Source: Nocardioides sp. W7 (GTDB lineage: Bacteria > Actinomycetota > Actinomycetes > Propionibacteriales > Nocardioidaceae). From it: a stretch of 64,000 nucleotides of DNA. The stretch is from contig NZ_CP095078.1 of NCBI RefSeq assembly GCF_022919075.1, forward strand, positions 1,364,001 through 1,428,000, in the 5' to 3' direction. Below are positions 45,203 through 54,979 of the stretch, piece by piece (position 1 is the first letter of the stretch; each line of letters starts with the position of its first letter). A program made the translations under genes and the position numbers. The notes under the pieces were generated by a model. It made no database searches and was not told the origin of the DNA. It was given only the letters and a program-made list of their open reading frames with translations.

Positions 45203-46012
45203 GTGACAGCCACCTCCGTTCCTGCTGACGCCCCTGCTGATTCCGACGCGGCGGCCACCTCGCAGGCCGAGGTCAGTGCCGAGATCGCGACGATCGCCGA
45301 GGAGTACGCCGCCGACGGCGGGGTCGAGGACCGGGTGCGGCTCGACTACCCGCCGTACCGCAGCAGCATCCTGCGGCACCCCACCAAGGACCCGCACCAC
45401 GCCGACCCCGAGGGGATCGAGCTGTGGTCGCCGGCCTTCGGCCACCGCGACGTCGACCCGCTGGAGGCCGACCTGACCATCCAGCACACCGGCGAGCCGG
45501 TCGGCGAGCGGATGGTCGTCACCGGCCGGGTCCTCGACGGCGACGGGCGCCCGGTGCGGCACCAGCTGGTCGAGGTCTGGCAGGCCAACGCCGGCGGGCG
45601 CTACCTCCACCAGCGCGACCAGCACCCGGCCGCGATCGACCCGAACTTCACCGGCGTCGGCCGCTGCCTGACCGACGGCGACGGGACCTACCGGTTCACC
45701 ACGATCAGGCCGGGGCCCTATCCCTGGAAGAACCACCGCAACGCCTGGCGGCCCGCGCACATCCACTTCTCGGTCTTCGGAGCTGCGTTCACCCAGCGCC
45801 TGGTCACCCAGATGTACTTCCCGGGCGACCCGCTGTTCGCGCTCGACCCGATCTACCAGGCGATCGTCGACCCGGGGGCGCGCGAGCGGCTGGTGGCGTC
45901 GTACGACCACGACGTCACGCAGCCCGAGTGGTGCACCGGCTACCGCTGGGACATCGTGCTCACCGGCTCGCACCGCACCCCGCTCTCGTCGGACACGGAG
46001 GACGACCGGTGA
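45203..46012 (+). CDS. pcaH: Protocatechuate 3,4-dioxygenase beta subunit
   Basis: 269 residues from GTG 45203. Intradiol ring cleavage of protocatechuate to beta-carboxy-cis,cis-muconate. Ferric ligands lie in G-G-R-Y-L-H, G-P-Y-P-W-K-N and R-P-A-H-I-H-F-S (two Tyr, two His). The C-terminal W-D-I-V-L matches the family. Shares GTGA with pcaG. Confidence 0.97.
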   Translation: MTATSVPADAPADSDAAATSQAEVSAEIATIAEEYAADGGVEDRVRLDYPPYRSSILRHPTKDPHHADPEGIELWSPAFGHRDVDPLEADLTIQHTGEPVGERMVVTGRVLDGDGRPVRHQLVEVWQANAGGRYLHQRDQHPAAIDPNFTGVGRCLTDGDGTYRFTTIRPGPYPWKNHRNAWRPAHIHFSVFGAAFTQRLVTQMYFPGDPLFALDPIYQAIVDPGARERLVASYDHDVTQPEWCTGYRWDIVLTGSHRTPLSSDTEDDR

Positions 46013-46563
46013 TCCCCACCCCCGGACAGACCATCGGCCCGTTCTTCGGCTACGCGCTGCCGTACGACGGCGACAGCGAGCTCGTGCCACCGGGCAGCGC
46101 GCGGGCGATCCGGCTCTCCGGGCGGGTGCTCGACGGCGCCGGCGAGCCGGTGCCGGACGCGCTGATCGAGCTCTGGCAGACCGACGCCGACGGGGTCGTC
46201 CCGCGGGCGGAGGGGTCGCTGCGCCGCGACGGGTTCTCGTTCACCGGCTGGGGCCGGGCGGCGACCGACAACACCGGTCGCTACTCGTTCACCACCGTCG
46301 CGCCGGGGGCGACCGAGCCGGGCGCGGCGCCGTTCTTCGCGCTGACCGTCTTCGCGCGCGGGCTGCTGGACCGGCTCCTCACGCGCGCCTACCTGCCGGG
46401 TCCGGACACGGCTCGGGACCGGCTGCTCGCCGGGCTGCCGGCCGAGCGCCGCGACACCCTGGTGGCCCGTCCCGACGAGCACGGCTTCGCCTTCGATCTC
46501 CGGCTCCAGGGCGAGGGGGAGACCGTCTTCCTGTCGCACGGGTTGGCGCACGGGCGAGACTGA
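46009..46563 (+). CDS. pcaG: Protocatechuate 3,4-dioxygenase alpha subunit
   Basis: 184 residues. T-P-G-Q-T-I-G-P-F-F-G opening, D-A-L-I-E-L-W-Q-T-D-A-D-G, and F-F-A-L-T-V-F-A-R-G-L replaces the iron-binding histidines of the beta chain, as usual for alpha. Partner of PcaH in the alpha-beta dioxygenase. Confidence 0.97.
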   Translation: MIPTPGQTIGPFFGYALPYDGDSELVPPGSARAIRLSGRVLDGAGEPVPDALIELWQTDADGVVPRAEGSLRRDGFSFTGWGRAATDNTGRYSFTTVAPGATEPGAAPFFALTVFARGLLDRLLTRAYLPGPDTARDRLLAGLPAERRDTLVARPDEHGFAFDLRLQGEGETVFLSHGLAHGRD

Positions 46564-46567
46564 GCGC

Positions 46568-47692
46568 ATGGGTGACCTCTTCTGGCCGGGCGACGACCGG
46601 GCCGGCGACCACTTCACGTCCGAGTCGTTCCTCGAGGCGATGGTCGCGGTCGAGGAGGAGTGGGCGGGGGTCGACCTCGACGGCGTCGTAGGGCCGGACC
46701 ACCTCGAGTGGCTGGAGAACGAGTCCGAGGTCGGTGGCAACCCGGTCATCGGGCTGGTCGAGCGGCTCCGTGACGGCACCGGGATCGCGCGCCTCCACCG
46801 AGGACTGACGAGCCAGGACGTCGTCGACTCGGCCCTGATGCGGATGGCGGAGGCCGCGGTCGCCGACCTCCTGGGCGATCTCGACCGGATCGTCGACGGG
46901 CTCGCCGCCCTGGCGACCGCGCACCGCGACACCCCGATGGTCGCGCGCACGCTGACCCAGCACGCGATCCCGACGACGTTCGGCTTCCGGGTCGCGCAGT
47001 GGCTGACCGGCGTCCTCGACGCCCGCGACGACGTACGCCGGCTGGCCTTCCCGGCGCAGCTCGGCGGCGCGGCGGGCACCCGCGCCGGGATGGTCGAGCT
47101 CGGCCGCGACGTGGCCCTGGACCCGCTGCCGTGGCACACCACCCGGGCGAGCGTGACCCGGATCGGCGACGCGCTCGCGGGCTGCACCGACGCGTGCGGG
47201 CGGATCGCCAACGACGTGCTGGCGATGGGTCGCCCCGAGCTCGGCGAGCTCGCCGAAGGGTCGGGCGGCGGCTCGTCGACCATGCCCAACAAGGCCAACC
47301 CCGTCCTGTCGGTGCTGGTACGACGCGCCGCGCTGACCACGCCCCAGCTCGCCGCGACCCTGCACCTGGCGGCCGCGAGCCAGGTCGACGACCGCGCCGA
47401 CGGCGGCTGGCACGCCGAGTGGGCGACCCTGCGCGACCTGGTCCGCCGGACGCTGGTCGCGGTCTCCCAGACCCACGACCTGCTCGACGGGCTGGAGGTC
47501 CGGCCCGACCGGATGGCTCGGACACTCGCGGGAGCCGGAGACGACGTGCTCGCCGAGCAGCGGTCGCTGGCCGAGCAGGCGGGTCACGACCCCGCACCGT
47601 CGTACCTCGGACAGGCGGGGGCGATCGTCGACGCCGTCGTGCACCGCGCCACCGTCCCGAACACCCTTCCGAAGACGCAGGAGAACCGATGA
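46568..47692 (+). CDS. pcaB: 3-carboxy-cis,cis-muconate cycloisomerase
   Basis: 374 residues, fumarase/adenylosuccinate lyase superfamily signature G-S-S-T-M-P-N-K-A-N-P; L-T-S-Q-D-V-V-D-S-A near residue 79. Converts beta-carboxymuconate to gamma-carboxymuconolactone. Shorter than proteobacterial PcaB (about 450) because the C-terminal lyase extension is missing, which I think is common in actinobacteria. Overlaps pcaL by 4 bp. Confidence 0.95.
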   Translation: MGDLFWPGDDRAGDHFTSESFLEAMVAVEEEWAGVDLDGVVGPDHLEWLENESEVGGNPVIGLVERLRDGTGIARLHRGLTSQDVVDSALMRMAEAAVADLLGDLDRIVDGLAALATAHRDTPMVARTLTQHAIPTTFGFRVAQWLTGVLDARDDVRRLAFPAQLGGAAGTRAGMVELGRDVALDPLPWHTTRASVTRIGDALAGCTDACGRIANDVLAMGRPELGELAEGSGGGSSTMPNKANPVLSVLVRRAALTTPQLAATLHLAAASQVDDRADGGWHAEWATLRDLVRRTLVAVSQTHDLLDGLEVRPDRMARTLAGAGDDVLAEQRSLAEQAGHDPAPSYLGQAGAIVDAVVHRATVPNTLPKTQENR

Positions 47693-48888
47693 CCCCCGCG
47701 ATCACCGCCGTCCGGCTGACCGGCTCGGCCCGGCGGGCGGAGCTGCCGCTGCTGGTGCTCGGGCCCTCGCTCGGCACCTCCGCGAGCACCCTCTGGACGG
47801 CTTGCGCCGCCGGCCTCACCGACGTCTTCGACGTGCTCGCCTGGGACCTGCCCGGCCACGGCCACAACAAGTCGGTGCCGGACGAGCCGTTCACGATGGC
47901 CGACCTGGCCCGCGGCGTGCTGGCCGTCGTCACCGACGTCCTGGAGCAGCGGGGCGACGCCGGCGGGACCTTCGGGTACGCCGGCGACTCGGTCGGCGGC
48001 GCCGTCGGGCTGCAGCTGCTCCTCGACGCCCCCGAGCGCGTGGACGGCGCCGTACTGCTGTGCACGGGCGCGCAGATCGGCGACCCCGCGTCGTGGGCGG
48101 CTCGGATCGACCAGGTCCGCGCCTCCGGCACCCCGGCGCTGGTGGCGGGCTCCGCCGAGCGCTGGTTCGCCCCGGGCTTCCTCGACCGCCAGCCGGCGAT
48201 CGGGTCCGCGCTGCTGCACGCGCTGCAGGACACCGTCGACGCCGGCTACGCGCAGGTCTGCCAGGCGCTGGCGGACTTCGACGTGCGCGACCGGCTCGGC
48301 GAGATCGCGGCGCCGGTGCTCGCCGTGGCCGGTGCGGTCGACCCGGCCACCCCGCCGTCCTCGCTGGAGGAGATCGCGACCGGCGTGCGGGACGGCCGGG
48401 TCGTCGTCCTCGACGACGTCGCCCACCTCGCGCCCGCCGAGGCGCCCGAGGTGGTCGCCACCCTGGTGCGCCAGCACCTGCTGGGCGAGGAGCCGCCGAC
48501 CGAGGTCGTCCGCTCGGCGAGGTACGACGCGGGGATGGTTGTGCGCCGCGAGGTGCTCGGCGACGCCCACGTCGACCGCGCGAGCGCCAACGCCACCGAC
48601 TTCACCCGCGACTACCAGGAGTTGATCACCGAGTACGCCTGGGGCGAGATCTGGACCCGCCCCGGCCTGGACCGCCGCAGCCGCTCGCTGATCACCCTCA
48701 CCGCCATGGTCGCCCGCGGCCACCACGAGGAGCTCGCGATGCACGTGCGCGCGGCCCTGCGCAACGGGCTCACGGTCGAGGAGATCAAGGAGCTGCTGCT
48801 CCAGACGGCGATCTACTGCGGCGTCCCCGACGCCAACACCGCCTTCCGGATCGCCCAGGGCGTGCTCGCGGAGGAGGGCCTCGCCTGA
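47689..48888 (+). CDS. pcaL: Fused 3-oxoadipate enol-lactonase / 4-carboxymuconolactone decarboxylase
   Basis: 399 residues. The N-terminal alpha/beta hydrolase (about 1-260; nucleophile elbow G-D-S-V-G-G, terminal His in D-V-A-H-L-A-P) is PcaD. The C-terminal decarboxylase (about 275-399; W-G-E-I-W-T-R-P-G-L-D-R-R-S-R-S and H-V-R-A-A-L-R-N-G-L) is PcaC. The fusion channels carboxymuconolactone to beta-ketoadipate. Last gene of the pca operon; the CoA transferase and thiolase steps are not in the window. Confidence 0.96.
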   Translation: MTPAITAVRLTGSARRAELPLLVLGPSLGTSASTLWTACAAGLTDVFDVLAWDLPGHGHNKSVPDEPFTMADLARGVLAVVTDVLEQRGDAGGTFGYAGDSVGGAVGLQLLLDAPERVDGAVLLCTGAQIGDPASWAARIDQVRASGTPALVAGSAERWFAPGFLDRQPAIGSALLHALQDTVDAGYAQVCQALADFDVRDRLGEIAAPVLAVAGAVDPATPPSSLEEIATGVRDGRVVVLDDVAHLAPAEAPEVVATLVRQHLLGEEPPTEVVRSARYDAGMVVRREVLGDAHVDRASANATDFTRDYQELITEYAWGEIWTRPGLDRRSRSLITLTAMVARGHHEELAMHVRAALRNGLTVEEIKELLLQTAIYCGVPDANTAFRIAQGVLAEEGLA

Positions 48889-48905
48889 CGCTGGGTCCCT
48901 CGTGG

Positions 48906-48958
48906 GGCGGTGAGTGGTCCACCGTTCCGGCGAAGCGTCTCGTGGATGACTCACCGCC
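48906..48958 (+). terminator. Inverted repeat after the pca operon
   Basis: GGCGGTGAGT (48906-48915) and ACTCACCGCC (48949-48958), 10 bp each with a 33-base loop, 18 bases after the pcaL stop. Likely a transcript end; the sequence further right holds more GGTGA/TCACC motifs. Confidence 0.45.
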
Positions 48959-49039
48959 GACGCGGCGTTTAGGCTCGGCACACCGGACCGGCGGTGGGTG
49001 ATCCCCCGTCCGTCGGGCGGAATCGGTGGACAGTTCACC

Positions 49040-49069
49040 GCCCGCCCGCCCGCCCGCCCGCCCGCCCGC
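49040..49069. repeat. Tandem tetranucleotide (GCCC)x7
   Basis: Seven uninterrupted GCCC units in the 232-bp gap between pcaL and the convergent PucR gene. Prone to slippage; no coding role seen. Confidence 0.85.
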
Positions 49070-49120
49070 ACGCCACGCCCGCCTCCCCGACCCGCGCCGC
49101 GCGCTCGCGGGTGACCTGGT

Positions 49121-50701
49121 CTAGCCCCCGAGCTCGGCGGCCAGGATCGCGGCGTGCAGGGAGACCCGGATGTCGGGGTCGTCGAGACGCTCGCCGAGGA
49201 CGGCCTCGGCGCGGGCCAGCCGGGCGTAGTACGACGGCCGTGACAGGTGCAGGCTGGCCGCGGCCTGGGCCTTGCCGGCGGGGTGCAGCAGCAGGGCCCG
49301 GACGGCGGCGAGCAGCTCGGTGCCGTGCTCGGCGTCGTGGCGGCGCAGCGGCTCTAGCTCGCGTGCGACGAAGAGCCGGAGCCGGTCGTCGTCGGCGAGC
49401 AGGGCGAGCAGTCCGCGCAGGTGCACGTCCTCCAGGCGGTGCACGGACCGCCCGGTCGAGGCGTCGGCGCGCACGGCGTCGACGACCTGCCGGGACTCAC
49501 GCAGGGTGCGGTCCGCGGTCGCCAGCGACGGGGCCGGGCGACCGGCCCCGACCAGTGCCGCGTGTCGGCGCAGCACCGTCGCGGCCAGCCGGTCGACGAC
49601 CGCGTCCGAGGCGGTGGGGGCGACCGCGAGCAGCGCGCGTACGTCGTGGTCCAGCTCGCAGATCAGCGCGGGCAGACCCGCCTCGTGGGCCGCGTGCACG
49701 ACGGCCGCGAGCACCTCGCCGGCCGACGACCGCCGGCCGGCCCCGGCCTCGTCGGGCCGCGGCCGCACCGTCAGCCCGACGTAGGACCGCCGGGTCGTCG
49801 GCAGACCGGCCAGCTCGCAGCGTCGTACGACGTCCGCACCGGCGGGGTCGGTCTGCAGTGCGAGCAGCAGCTCGTGGTGGGTGCGCCGGAGGTGGTTGTC
49901 GCGGTCGCGGTCGTGCAGCCGGTGCAGCGCGAGCGCGGCGGCCCCGCGCTCGGCGATCGCGACCAGTCGCTGCGACGGCGGGCGCGCGGACCGCACGACC
50001 AGCCTGCCCCAGCCCCGCTCGCGCGGGCCGAGCCGGGTGAGCAGCCAGCCCTGCTGCTCGTCCCAGGTGGTGCGCCCGGCGAGCGGCACCCGCGCGGAGA
50101 CGGCGGTCCAGCCGTCGAGGAGCGCGTCGAGGTCCTCCGGCCCTGCGAGGTAGTCGACGACCTGGTGCTGCTCGCTCTCCAGGACGACGGCGGCCCCGGA
50201 GAGGCGCTGCACGGCGGCCAGGATCTCGCCCGGGTCGGCCTCGGCGAGGCTGAGCGCGGTGAACGTCTCGTGCACCCGCTCGGCCTCCCGCAGCTCGGCG
50301 AGCTGCTCGTCGACCACCCGCTCGCCGACGGCCTGGGTGATCGCCGCGAACCGGGTCACCCGCCGCAGGCACACCAGCGGCAGCCCGGCGTCCGCGCACG
50401 AGTCGACCAGCGCCTCGGGCACGACCGTCCAGCGCCGGCCGAGCTCGACCATCAGCCCGGCCGCGCCGACCTCGGCGAGACTCGACGCGAAGGCGCGCAG
50501 CCCCGCCTCGGCCTCGGGCAGGGCGATGCCGGTGGTCAGCACCAGGTCGCCGCCGCGCAGCAGCGGCGCGATGTCGGGCAGCTCGGTCGCGTGCACCCAG
50601 CGCACCCGCCGGTCCAGGCCGTCCTCGCCGGCCAGCACGACGGGGTCGGCGGCGCGCAGCACCGCCATCGCGAGCACGTCGCGCAGGGTGACGTCGGACA
50701 T
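49121..50701 (-). CDS. PucR-family transcriptional regulator
   Basis: 526 residues. An N-terminal PucR ligand domain (V-R-W-V-H-A-T-E-L-P-D-I-A-P-L-L-R-G-G-D), a central GGDEF-like region, and a C-terminal HTH_30 (A-A-S-L-H-L-S-R-P-S-Y-Y-A-R-L). It is divergent from mmsA with an 89-bp gap. In actinobacteria this type commonly controls catabolism of purine or amino compounds, fitting the adjacent aminotransferase and semialdehyde dehydrogenase. Confidence 0.94.
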   Translation of the reverse strand: MSDVTLRDVLAMAVLRAADPVVLAGEDGLDRRVRWVHATELPDIAPLLRGGDLVLTTGIALPEAEAGLRAFASSLAEVGAAGLMVELGRRWTVVPEALVDSCADAGLPLVCLRRVTRFAAITQAVGERVVDEQLAELREAERVHETFTALSLAEADPGEILAAVQRLSGAAVVLESEQHQVVDYLAGPEDLDALLDGWTAVSARVPLAGRTTWDEQQGWLLTRLGPRERGWGRLVVRSARPPSQRLVAIAERGAAALALHRLHDRDRDNHLRRTHHELLLALQTDPAGADVVRRCELAGLPTTRRSYVGLTVRPRPDEAGAGRRSSAGEVLAAVVHAAHEAGLPALICELDHDVRALLAVAPTASDAVVDRLAATVLRRHAALVGAGRPAPSLATADRTLRESRQVVDAVRADASTGRSVHRLEDVHLRGLLALLADDDRLRLFVARELEPLRRHDAEHGTELLAAVRALLLHPAGKAQAAASLHLSRPSYYARLARAEAVLGERLDDPDIRVSLHAAILAAELGG

Positions 50702-50790
50702 GGGACCGGCTTTACAGATCGTCGGGTCGGTACGCCGAATCGTACGGTCCGTCGGCCGCTGCCGACCCGAGTCGGCGCGAGGATGAGCGC

Positions 50791-52299
50791 ATGACCATCT
50801 CCCACTGGGCCGCCGGAGTGTCGTACGCCGGGACGAGTGACCGCACCGCCGACGTCACGAACCCCGCCACCGGCCAGGTCAGCGGCCAGGTCGCGCTGGC
50901 CAGCCGCGCGGACGCCGACCACGTGATCGCCGCGGCGAAGGCCGCCGCGAAGGCCTGGGGCGAGACCTCGCTGGCGCGGCGTACGCAGGTCATGTTCGCG
51001 TTCCGCGAGCTGCTGAACTCCCGCAAGGGCGAGCTGGCCGAGCTGATCACCGCCGAGCACGGCAAGGTGCACTCCGACGCCCTCGGCGAGATCGCCCGCG
51101 GCCAGGAGGTCGTGGAGTTCGCCTGCGGCATCTCGCACCTGCTCAAGGGCGGCCACTCGCCGAGCGCCTCGACCGGCGTGGACGTGCACTCGACCCGCCA
51201 GCCGCTCGGCGTCGTGGGCATCATCAGCCCCTTCAACTTCCCGGCGATGGTCCCGATGTGGTTCTTCCCCGTCGCGATCGCGGCCGGCAACGCCGTGGTC
51301 CTCAAGCCCAGCGAGAAGGACCCGTCCGCCTCGCTCTGGCTGGCGGCACTGTGGCAGGAGGCCGGTCTCCCCGACGGCGTCTTCAACGTGCTGCAGGGCG
51401 ACAAGGTCGCCGTCGACGCGCTGCTGGAGAGCCCGGACGTGGCGGCGATCAGCTTCGTCGGGTCGACCCCCATCGCGGAGTACGTCTACGAGCAGGCGAG
51501 CAGGAACGGCAAGCGCGTGCAGGCCCTCGGCGGCGCCAAGAACCACATGGTCGTGCTCCCCGACGCCGACCTCGACCTGGCCGCGGACGCCGCGGTCAAC
51601 GCCGGCTACGGCAGCGCCGGCGAGCGCTGCATGGCGATCAGCGTGCTGGTCGCCGTCGAGCCGGTCGCCGACGAGCTGGTCGCGCGGATCGCCGACCGCA
51701 CCCGCACCCTGGTCATCGGCGACGGGAGCAAGGGCGTCGAGCACGAGTCCGACATGGGTCCGCTCGTGACCCGCGCGCACCGCGACAAGGTGGCGTCGTA
51801 CGTCGACTCCGGCCAGGCCGCCGGCGCCAAGCTGGTGGTCGACGGCCGCGAGGTCCGGGCCGCCGGCGAGGCCGACGGCTTCTGGCTCGGCCCGACGCTC
51901 TTCGACCACGTCACCCCCGACATGGCGATCTACACCGACGAGATCTTCGGCCCGGTGCTCTCCGTCGTCCGGGTGGCGTCGTACGACGAGGCCGTGGCGC
52001 TGGTCAACAGCAACCACTACGGCAACGGCACCGCGATCTTCACCAACGACGGCGGGGCGGCCCGCCGCTACGAGAACGAGGTCGAGGTCGGGATGATCGG
52101 CGTGAACGTGCCGATCCCGGTCCCGGTCGCCTACTACTCCTTCGGCGGCTGGAAGCGCTCGCTCTTCGGCGACACCCACGCCCACGGCTCCGAGGGCGTG
52201 CACTTCTTCACCCGGGGCAAGGTCGTCACGACCCGCTGGATCGACCCCGCCAACCGGCCGCAGGGCGGCCTCGAGCTGGGGTTCCCGCAGAATGACTGA
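50791..52299 (+). CDS. mmsA: CoA-acylating methylmalonate/malonate-semialdehyde dehydrogenase
   Basis: 502 residues. Aldehyde dehydrogenase with catalytic Cys in S-A-G-E-R-C-M-A, F-N-F-P-A-M-V-P-M-W, P-S-E-K-D-P-S and F-V-G-S-T-P-I. Produces acetyl-CoA or propionyl-CoA from the semialdehyde. With the following aminotransferase it would complete beta-alanine (or beta-aminoisobutyrate) breakdown. Overlaps the next gene by 8 bp. Confidence 0.94.
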   Translation: MTISHWAAGVSYAGTSDRTADVTNPATGQVSGQVALASRADADHVIAAAKAAAKAWGETSLARRTQVMFAFRELLNSRKGELAELITAEHGKVHSDALGEIARGQEVVEFACGISHLLKGGHSPSASTGVDVHSTRQPLGVVGIISPFNFPAMVPMWFFPVAIAAGNAVVLKPSEKDPSASLWLAALWQEAGLPDGVFNVLQGDKVAVDALLESPDVAAISFVGSTPIAEYVYEQASRNGKRVQALGGAKNHMVVLPDADLDLAADAAVNAGYGSAGERCMAISVLVAVEPVADELVARIADRTRTLVIGDGSKGVEHESDMGPLVTRAHRDKVASYVDSGQAAGAKLVVDGREVRAAGEADGFWLGPTLFDHVTPDMAIYTDEIFGPVLSVVRVASYDEAVALVNSNHYGNGTAIFTNDGGAARRYENEVEVGMIGVNVPIPVPVAYYSFGGWKRSLFGDTHAHGSEGVHFFTRGKVVTTRWIDPANRPQGGLELGFPQND

Positions 52300-53632
52300 G
52301 CTGATGGGCGACCCGCGCCGCACCTACGAGCTGGACCGCAGGCACGTCTTCCACTCCTGGTCCGCCCAGGCCGAGATCACCCCCATGGTGGTCACCAAGG
52401 CCGAGGGCTCCTGGGTCTGGGACGGCGACGGCAACCGGCTCCTCGACTTCACCTCGCAGCTGGTCTTCACCAACCTCGGCCACCAGCACCCGCGGGTCGT
52501 CAAGGCGATCCAGGAGCAGGCGGCGACGCTGTGCACCATCGCGCCGACGGCGGCCAACGACGCCCGCTCCGAGGCGGCCCGCCTGATCGCGAGCCACACC
52601 CCCGAGGGCCTGGACAAGATCTTCTTCACCAACGGCGGCGCCGACGCCAACGAGCACGCGGTCCGGATGGCGCGCCTGCACACCGGCCGGCACAAGGTGC
52701 TCTCGCGCTACCGCAGCTACCACGGCGGCACCCAGCTCGCGATCAACCTGACCGGCGACCCGCGCCGCTGGCCCAACGACCACGCGTCCGACGGGGTCGT
52801 GCACTTCTTCGGCCCGTTCCTCTACCGCAGCGCGTTCCACGCGACCACGGAGGCCGAGGAGTGCCAGCGGGCCCTCGAGCACCTCGAGCAGGTCATCGTC
52901 CTCGAGGGGCCGGCCACCATCGCCGCGATCCTGCTCGAGTCGATCCCCGGGACGTCCGGGATCATGGTCCCGCCTCCGGGCTACCTGACCGGCGTCCGCG
53001 AGCTGTGCGACCGGCACGGCATCGTGCTGATCGCCGACGAGGTGATGGCCGGCTTCGGCCGGGCCGGGAAGTGGTTCGCGGTCGAGCACGATGCTGTCGT
53101 CCCCGACCTGCTCACCTTCGCCAAGGGCGTGAACTCCGGCTACGTCCCGCTCGGCGGCGTCGCCATCAACGAGCAGATCGCGGCGACCTTCGACCACCGG
53201 CCCTACCCGGGCGGGCTCACCTACTCCGGCCACCCGCTGGCCTGTGCCGCCGCGGTCGCCACCATCCAGACGATGGAGGACGACCGGGTCGTCGAGCACG
53301 CCGCCGCGCTGGGCGAGGAGGTCTTCGGACCCGGGCTCGGCGAGCTCGCCGGCCGGCACGACTGGATCGGAGAGGTCCGCGGCACCGGGGTCTTCTGGGC
53401 GCTCGACCTGGTCGCCGATCGAGCCACCCGGGAGCCGCTGGCGCCGTACGGCGGGAGCAGTCCCGCGATGGCGGCCGTGCTCGCTGCGTGCCGGGCCGAG
53501 GGGCTGCTGCCGTTCGCGAACTACCACCGGATCCACGTCGTCCCGCCGCTGACGATCTCCGCCGAGGACGCCCGCGCCGGACTCGCCATGCTCGACCGGG
53601 CGCTCACCCGGGCGGTGGCCGCCGTATCGTGA
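52292..53632 (+). CDS. Class III aminotransferase (beta-alanine/omega-amino acid type)
   Basis: 446 residues. PLP-dependent: Y-H-G-G-T-Q, L-I-A-D-E-V-M-A-G-F-G-R, Schiff-base lysine in F-A-K-G-V-N-S-G-Y, and P-L-G-G-V. Coupling to mmsA suggests that the product is malonate semialdehyde or its methyl analogue, made from beta-alanine or beta-aminoisobutyrate. Exact substrate unproven. Confidence 0.92.
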   Translation: MTELMGDPRRTYELDRRHVFHSWSAQAEITPMVVTKAEGSWVWDGDGNRLLDFTSQLVFTNLGHQHPRVVKAIQEQAATLCTIAPTAANDARSEAARLIASHTPEGLDKIFFTNGGADANEHAVRMARLHTGRHKVLSRYRSYHGGTQLAINLTGDPRRWPNDHASDGVVHFFGPFLYRSAFHATTEAEECQRALEHLEQVIVLEGPATIAAILLESIPGTSGIMVPPPGYLTGVRELCDRHGIVLIADEVMAGFGRAGKWFAVEHDAVVPDLLTFAKGVNSGYVPLGGVAINEQIAATFDHRPYPGGLTYSGHPLACAAAVATIQTMEDDRVVEHAAALGEEVFGPGLGELAGRHDWIGEVRGTGVFWALDLVADRATREPLAPYGGSSPAMAAVLAACRAEGLLPFANYHRIHVVPPLTISAEDARAGLAMLDRALTRAVAAVS

Positions 53633-53636
53633 CCGC

Positions 53637-54851
53637 GTGATCCCCGGCAGCCCGGCGTACCTGAAGGCCCAGCGGGCCGACCTGCTGCGGTTCGCCGCGG
53701 GGTCGCGGCACGAGCTCGGCTTCGGCTGGCTCGACGAGACCGGGGCGCTCGACCCGACCAGACCGGTCGAGCTGTGGATCACCTGCCGGATGACGCACAT
53801 CTTCAGCCTCGCCAAGATGGCGAAGGAGCCGCCGGCACCGGGCGGGCCGGACGCGGACCAGCTCGCCGAGCTGGCCGAGCACGGCGTGGACGCGCTGCTC
53901 ACGCACCTCGCCGACCACGAGTACCGCGGGTGGTACGCCGCGGTCGGGCCGGACGGGGTCGTCGACGATTCGAAGCAGGCCTACGGGCACGCGTTCGTGC
54001 TGCTGGCGGCGTGCTCCGCGCTGATCGCGGAGGTGCCCGGCGCCGACGAGCTGGTCGCCCTGGCCCTCACCGCGCAGGAGCTACACTTCTGGGATGACGA
54101 GGCCGGCCTGGTCGTCGACCAGTGGGACCGCACCTGGACCCGGCTCGCGGACTACCGCGGCGTCAACGCCAACATGCACACCGTCGAGGCCTACCTCGCC
54201 GCCGCCGACGTCACCTCGCCCGCGTTCGGGAGCGACTCGGTCTGGTACACCCGCGCCGGTCGGATCGCCGCCCGCGTCCTGGACTGGGCCGAGGCCAACG
54301 AGTGGCGGGTGCCCGAGCACTTCGACTCCGCGTGGCAGCCGCTGCTCGAGCACCACCGCGACGAGCCCGCCCACCCGTTCCAGCCGTACGGCGCGACCGT
54401 CGGGCACGGCCTGGAGTGGGCCCGGCTGGTGCTGCCGTTCGGCCTCACCCAGGCCGCGACGGACCTCGCGGACCGGGCGGTCGCCGACGGCTGGGCCGCC
54501 GACGGCGCCGACGGCTTCGTCTACACGACCGACTGGTCCGGACAGCCCGTCGTCCGCACCCGGATGCACTGGGTCGCGGCCGAGGCGCTCAGCGCCGCGT
54601 TCGCGCTGCACGAGGCCACCGGGGAGGAGCGCTGGGCCGACGCCGGCGTGGAGTGGTGGGCGTACGTCGACCGCTGCCTGGTCGACCACGAGCGTGGCTC
54701 GTGGCACCACGAGCTCGACGAGCACAACCGGCCGGCCGGCACCGTCTGGTCGGGGAAGCCCGACGTCTACCACGCCTACCAGGCCGCACTGCTGCCCCTG
54801 CTGCCCGCCGGGTTCTCGGTCGCGGGCTCGATCGATCCCGGTGGCTGCTGA
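53637..54851 (+). CDS. AGE-family sugar epimerase/isomerase (YihS-like)
   Basis: 404 residues from GTG 53637, an (alpha/alpha)6-barrel. Motifs: T-C-R-M-T-H-I-F-S, R-G-W-Y-A-A-V, Q-A-Y-G-H-A-F-V, N-A-N-M-H-T-V-E-A-Y-L and S-G-K-P-D-V-Y-H-A. These resemble mannose or sulfoquinovose aldose-ketose isomerases of the N-acylglucosamine 2-epimerase superfamily. Only 4 bp after the aminotransferase, so probably co-transcribed; no obvious link to amine catabolism. Confidence 0.88.
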   Translation: MIPGSPAYLKAQRADLLRFAAGSRHELGFGWLDETGALDPTRPVELWITCRMTHIFSLAKMAKEPPAPGGPDADQLAELAEHGVDALLTHLADHEYRGWYAAVGPDGVVDDSKQAYGHAFVLLAACSALIAEVPGADELVALALTAQELHFWDDEAGLVVDQWDRTWTRLADYRGVNANMHTVEAYLAAADVTSPAFGSDSVWYTRAGRIAARVLDWAEANEWRVPEHFDSAWQPLLEHHRDEPAHPFQPYGATVGHGLEWARLVLPFGLTQAATDLADRAVADGWAADGADGFVYTTDWSGQPVVRTRMHWVAAEALSAAFALHEATGEERWADAGVEWWAYVDRCLVDHERGSWHHELDEHNRPAGTVWSGKPDVYHAYQAALLPLLPAGFSVAGSIDPGGC

Positions 54852-54979
54852 CCTGCCCGGTCCGCTGCCAGGACGGGGTGGACCCCGTTGTCCATGTGAC
54901 GTCCGTGACAAGGGTCGGGTGGGGTACCGGCCGAGTCCAGCGAGTAGGTTGCGGGACACCCCACCCGGAGGACGGCGCG

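Noticed and set aside
54122-54979. Long N-terminal extension of the PEP synthase regulator
   Set aside because: The open frame runs through the sugar epimerase gene in another frame; the family N-terminus begins at the ATG at 54980.
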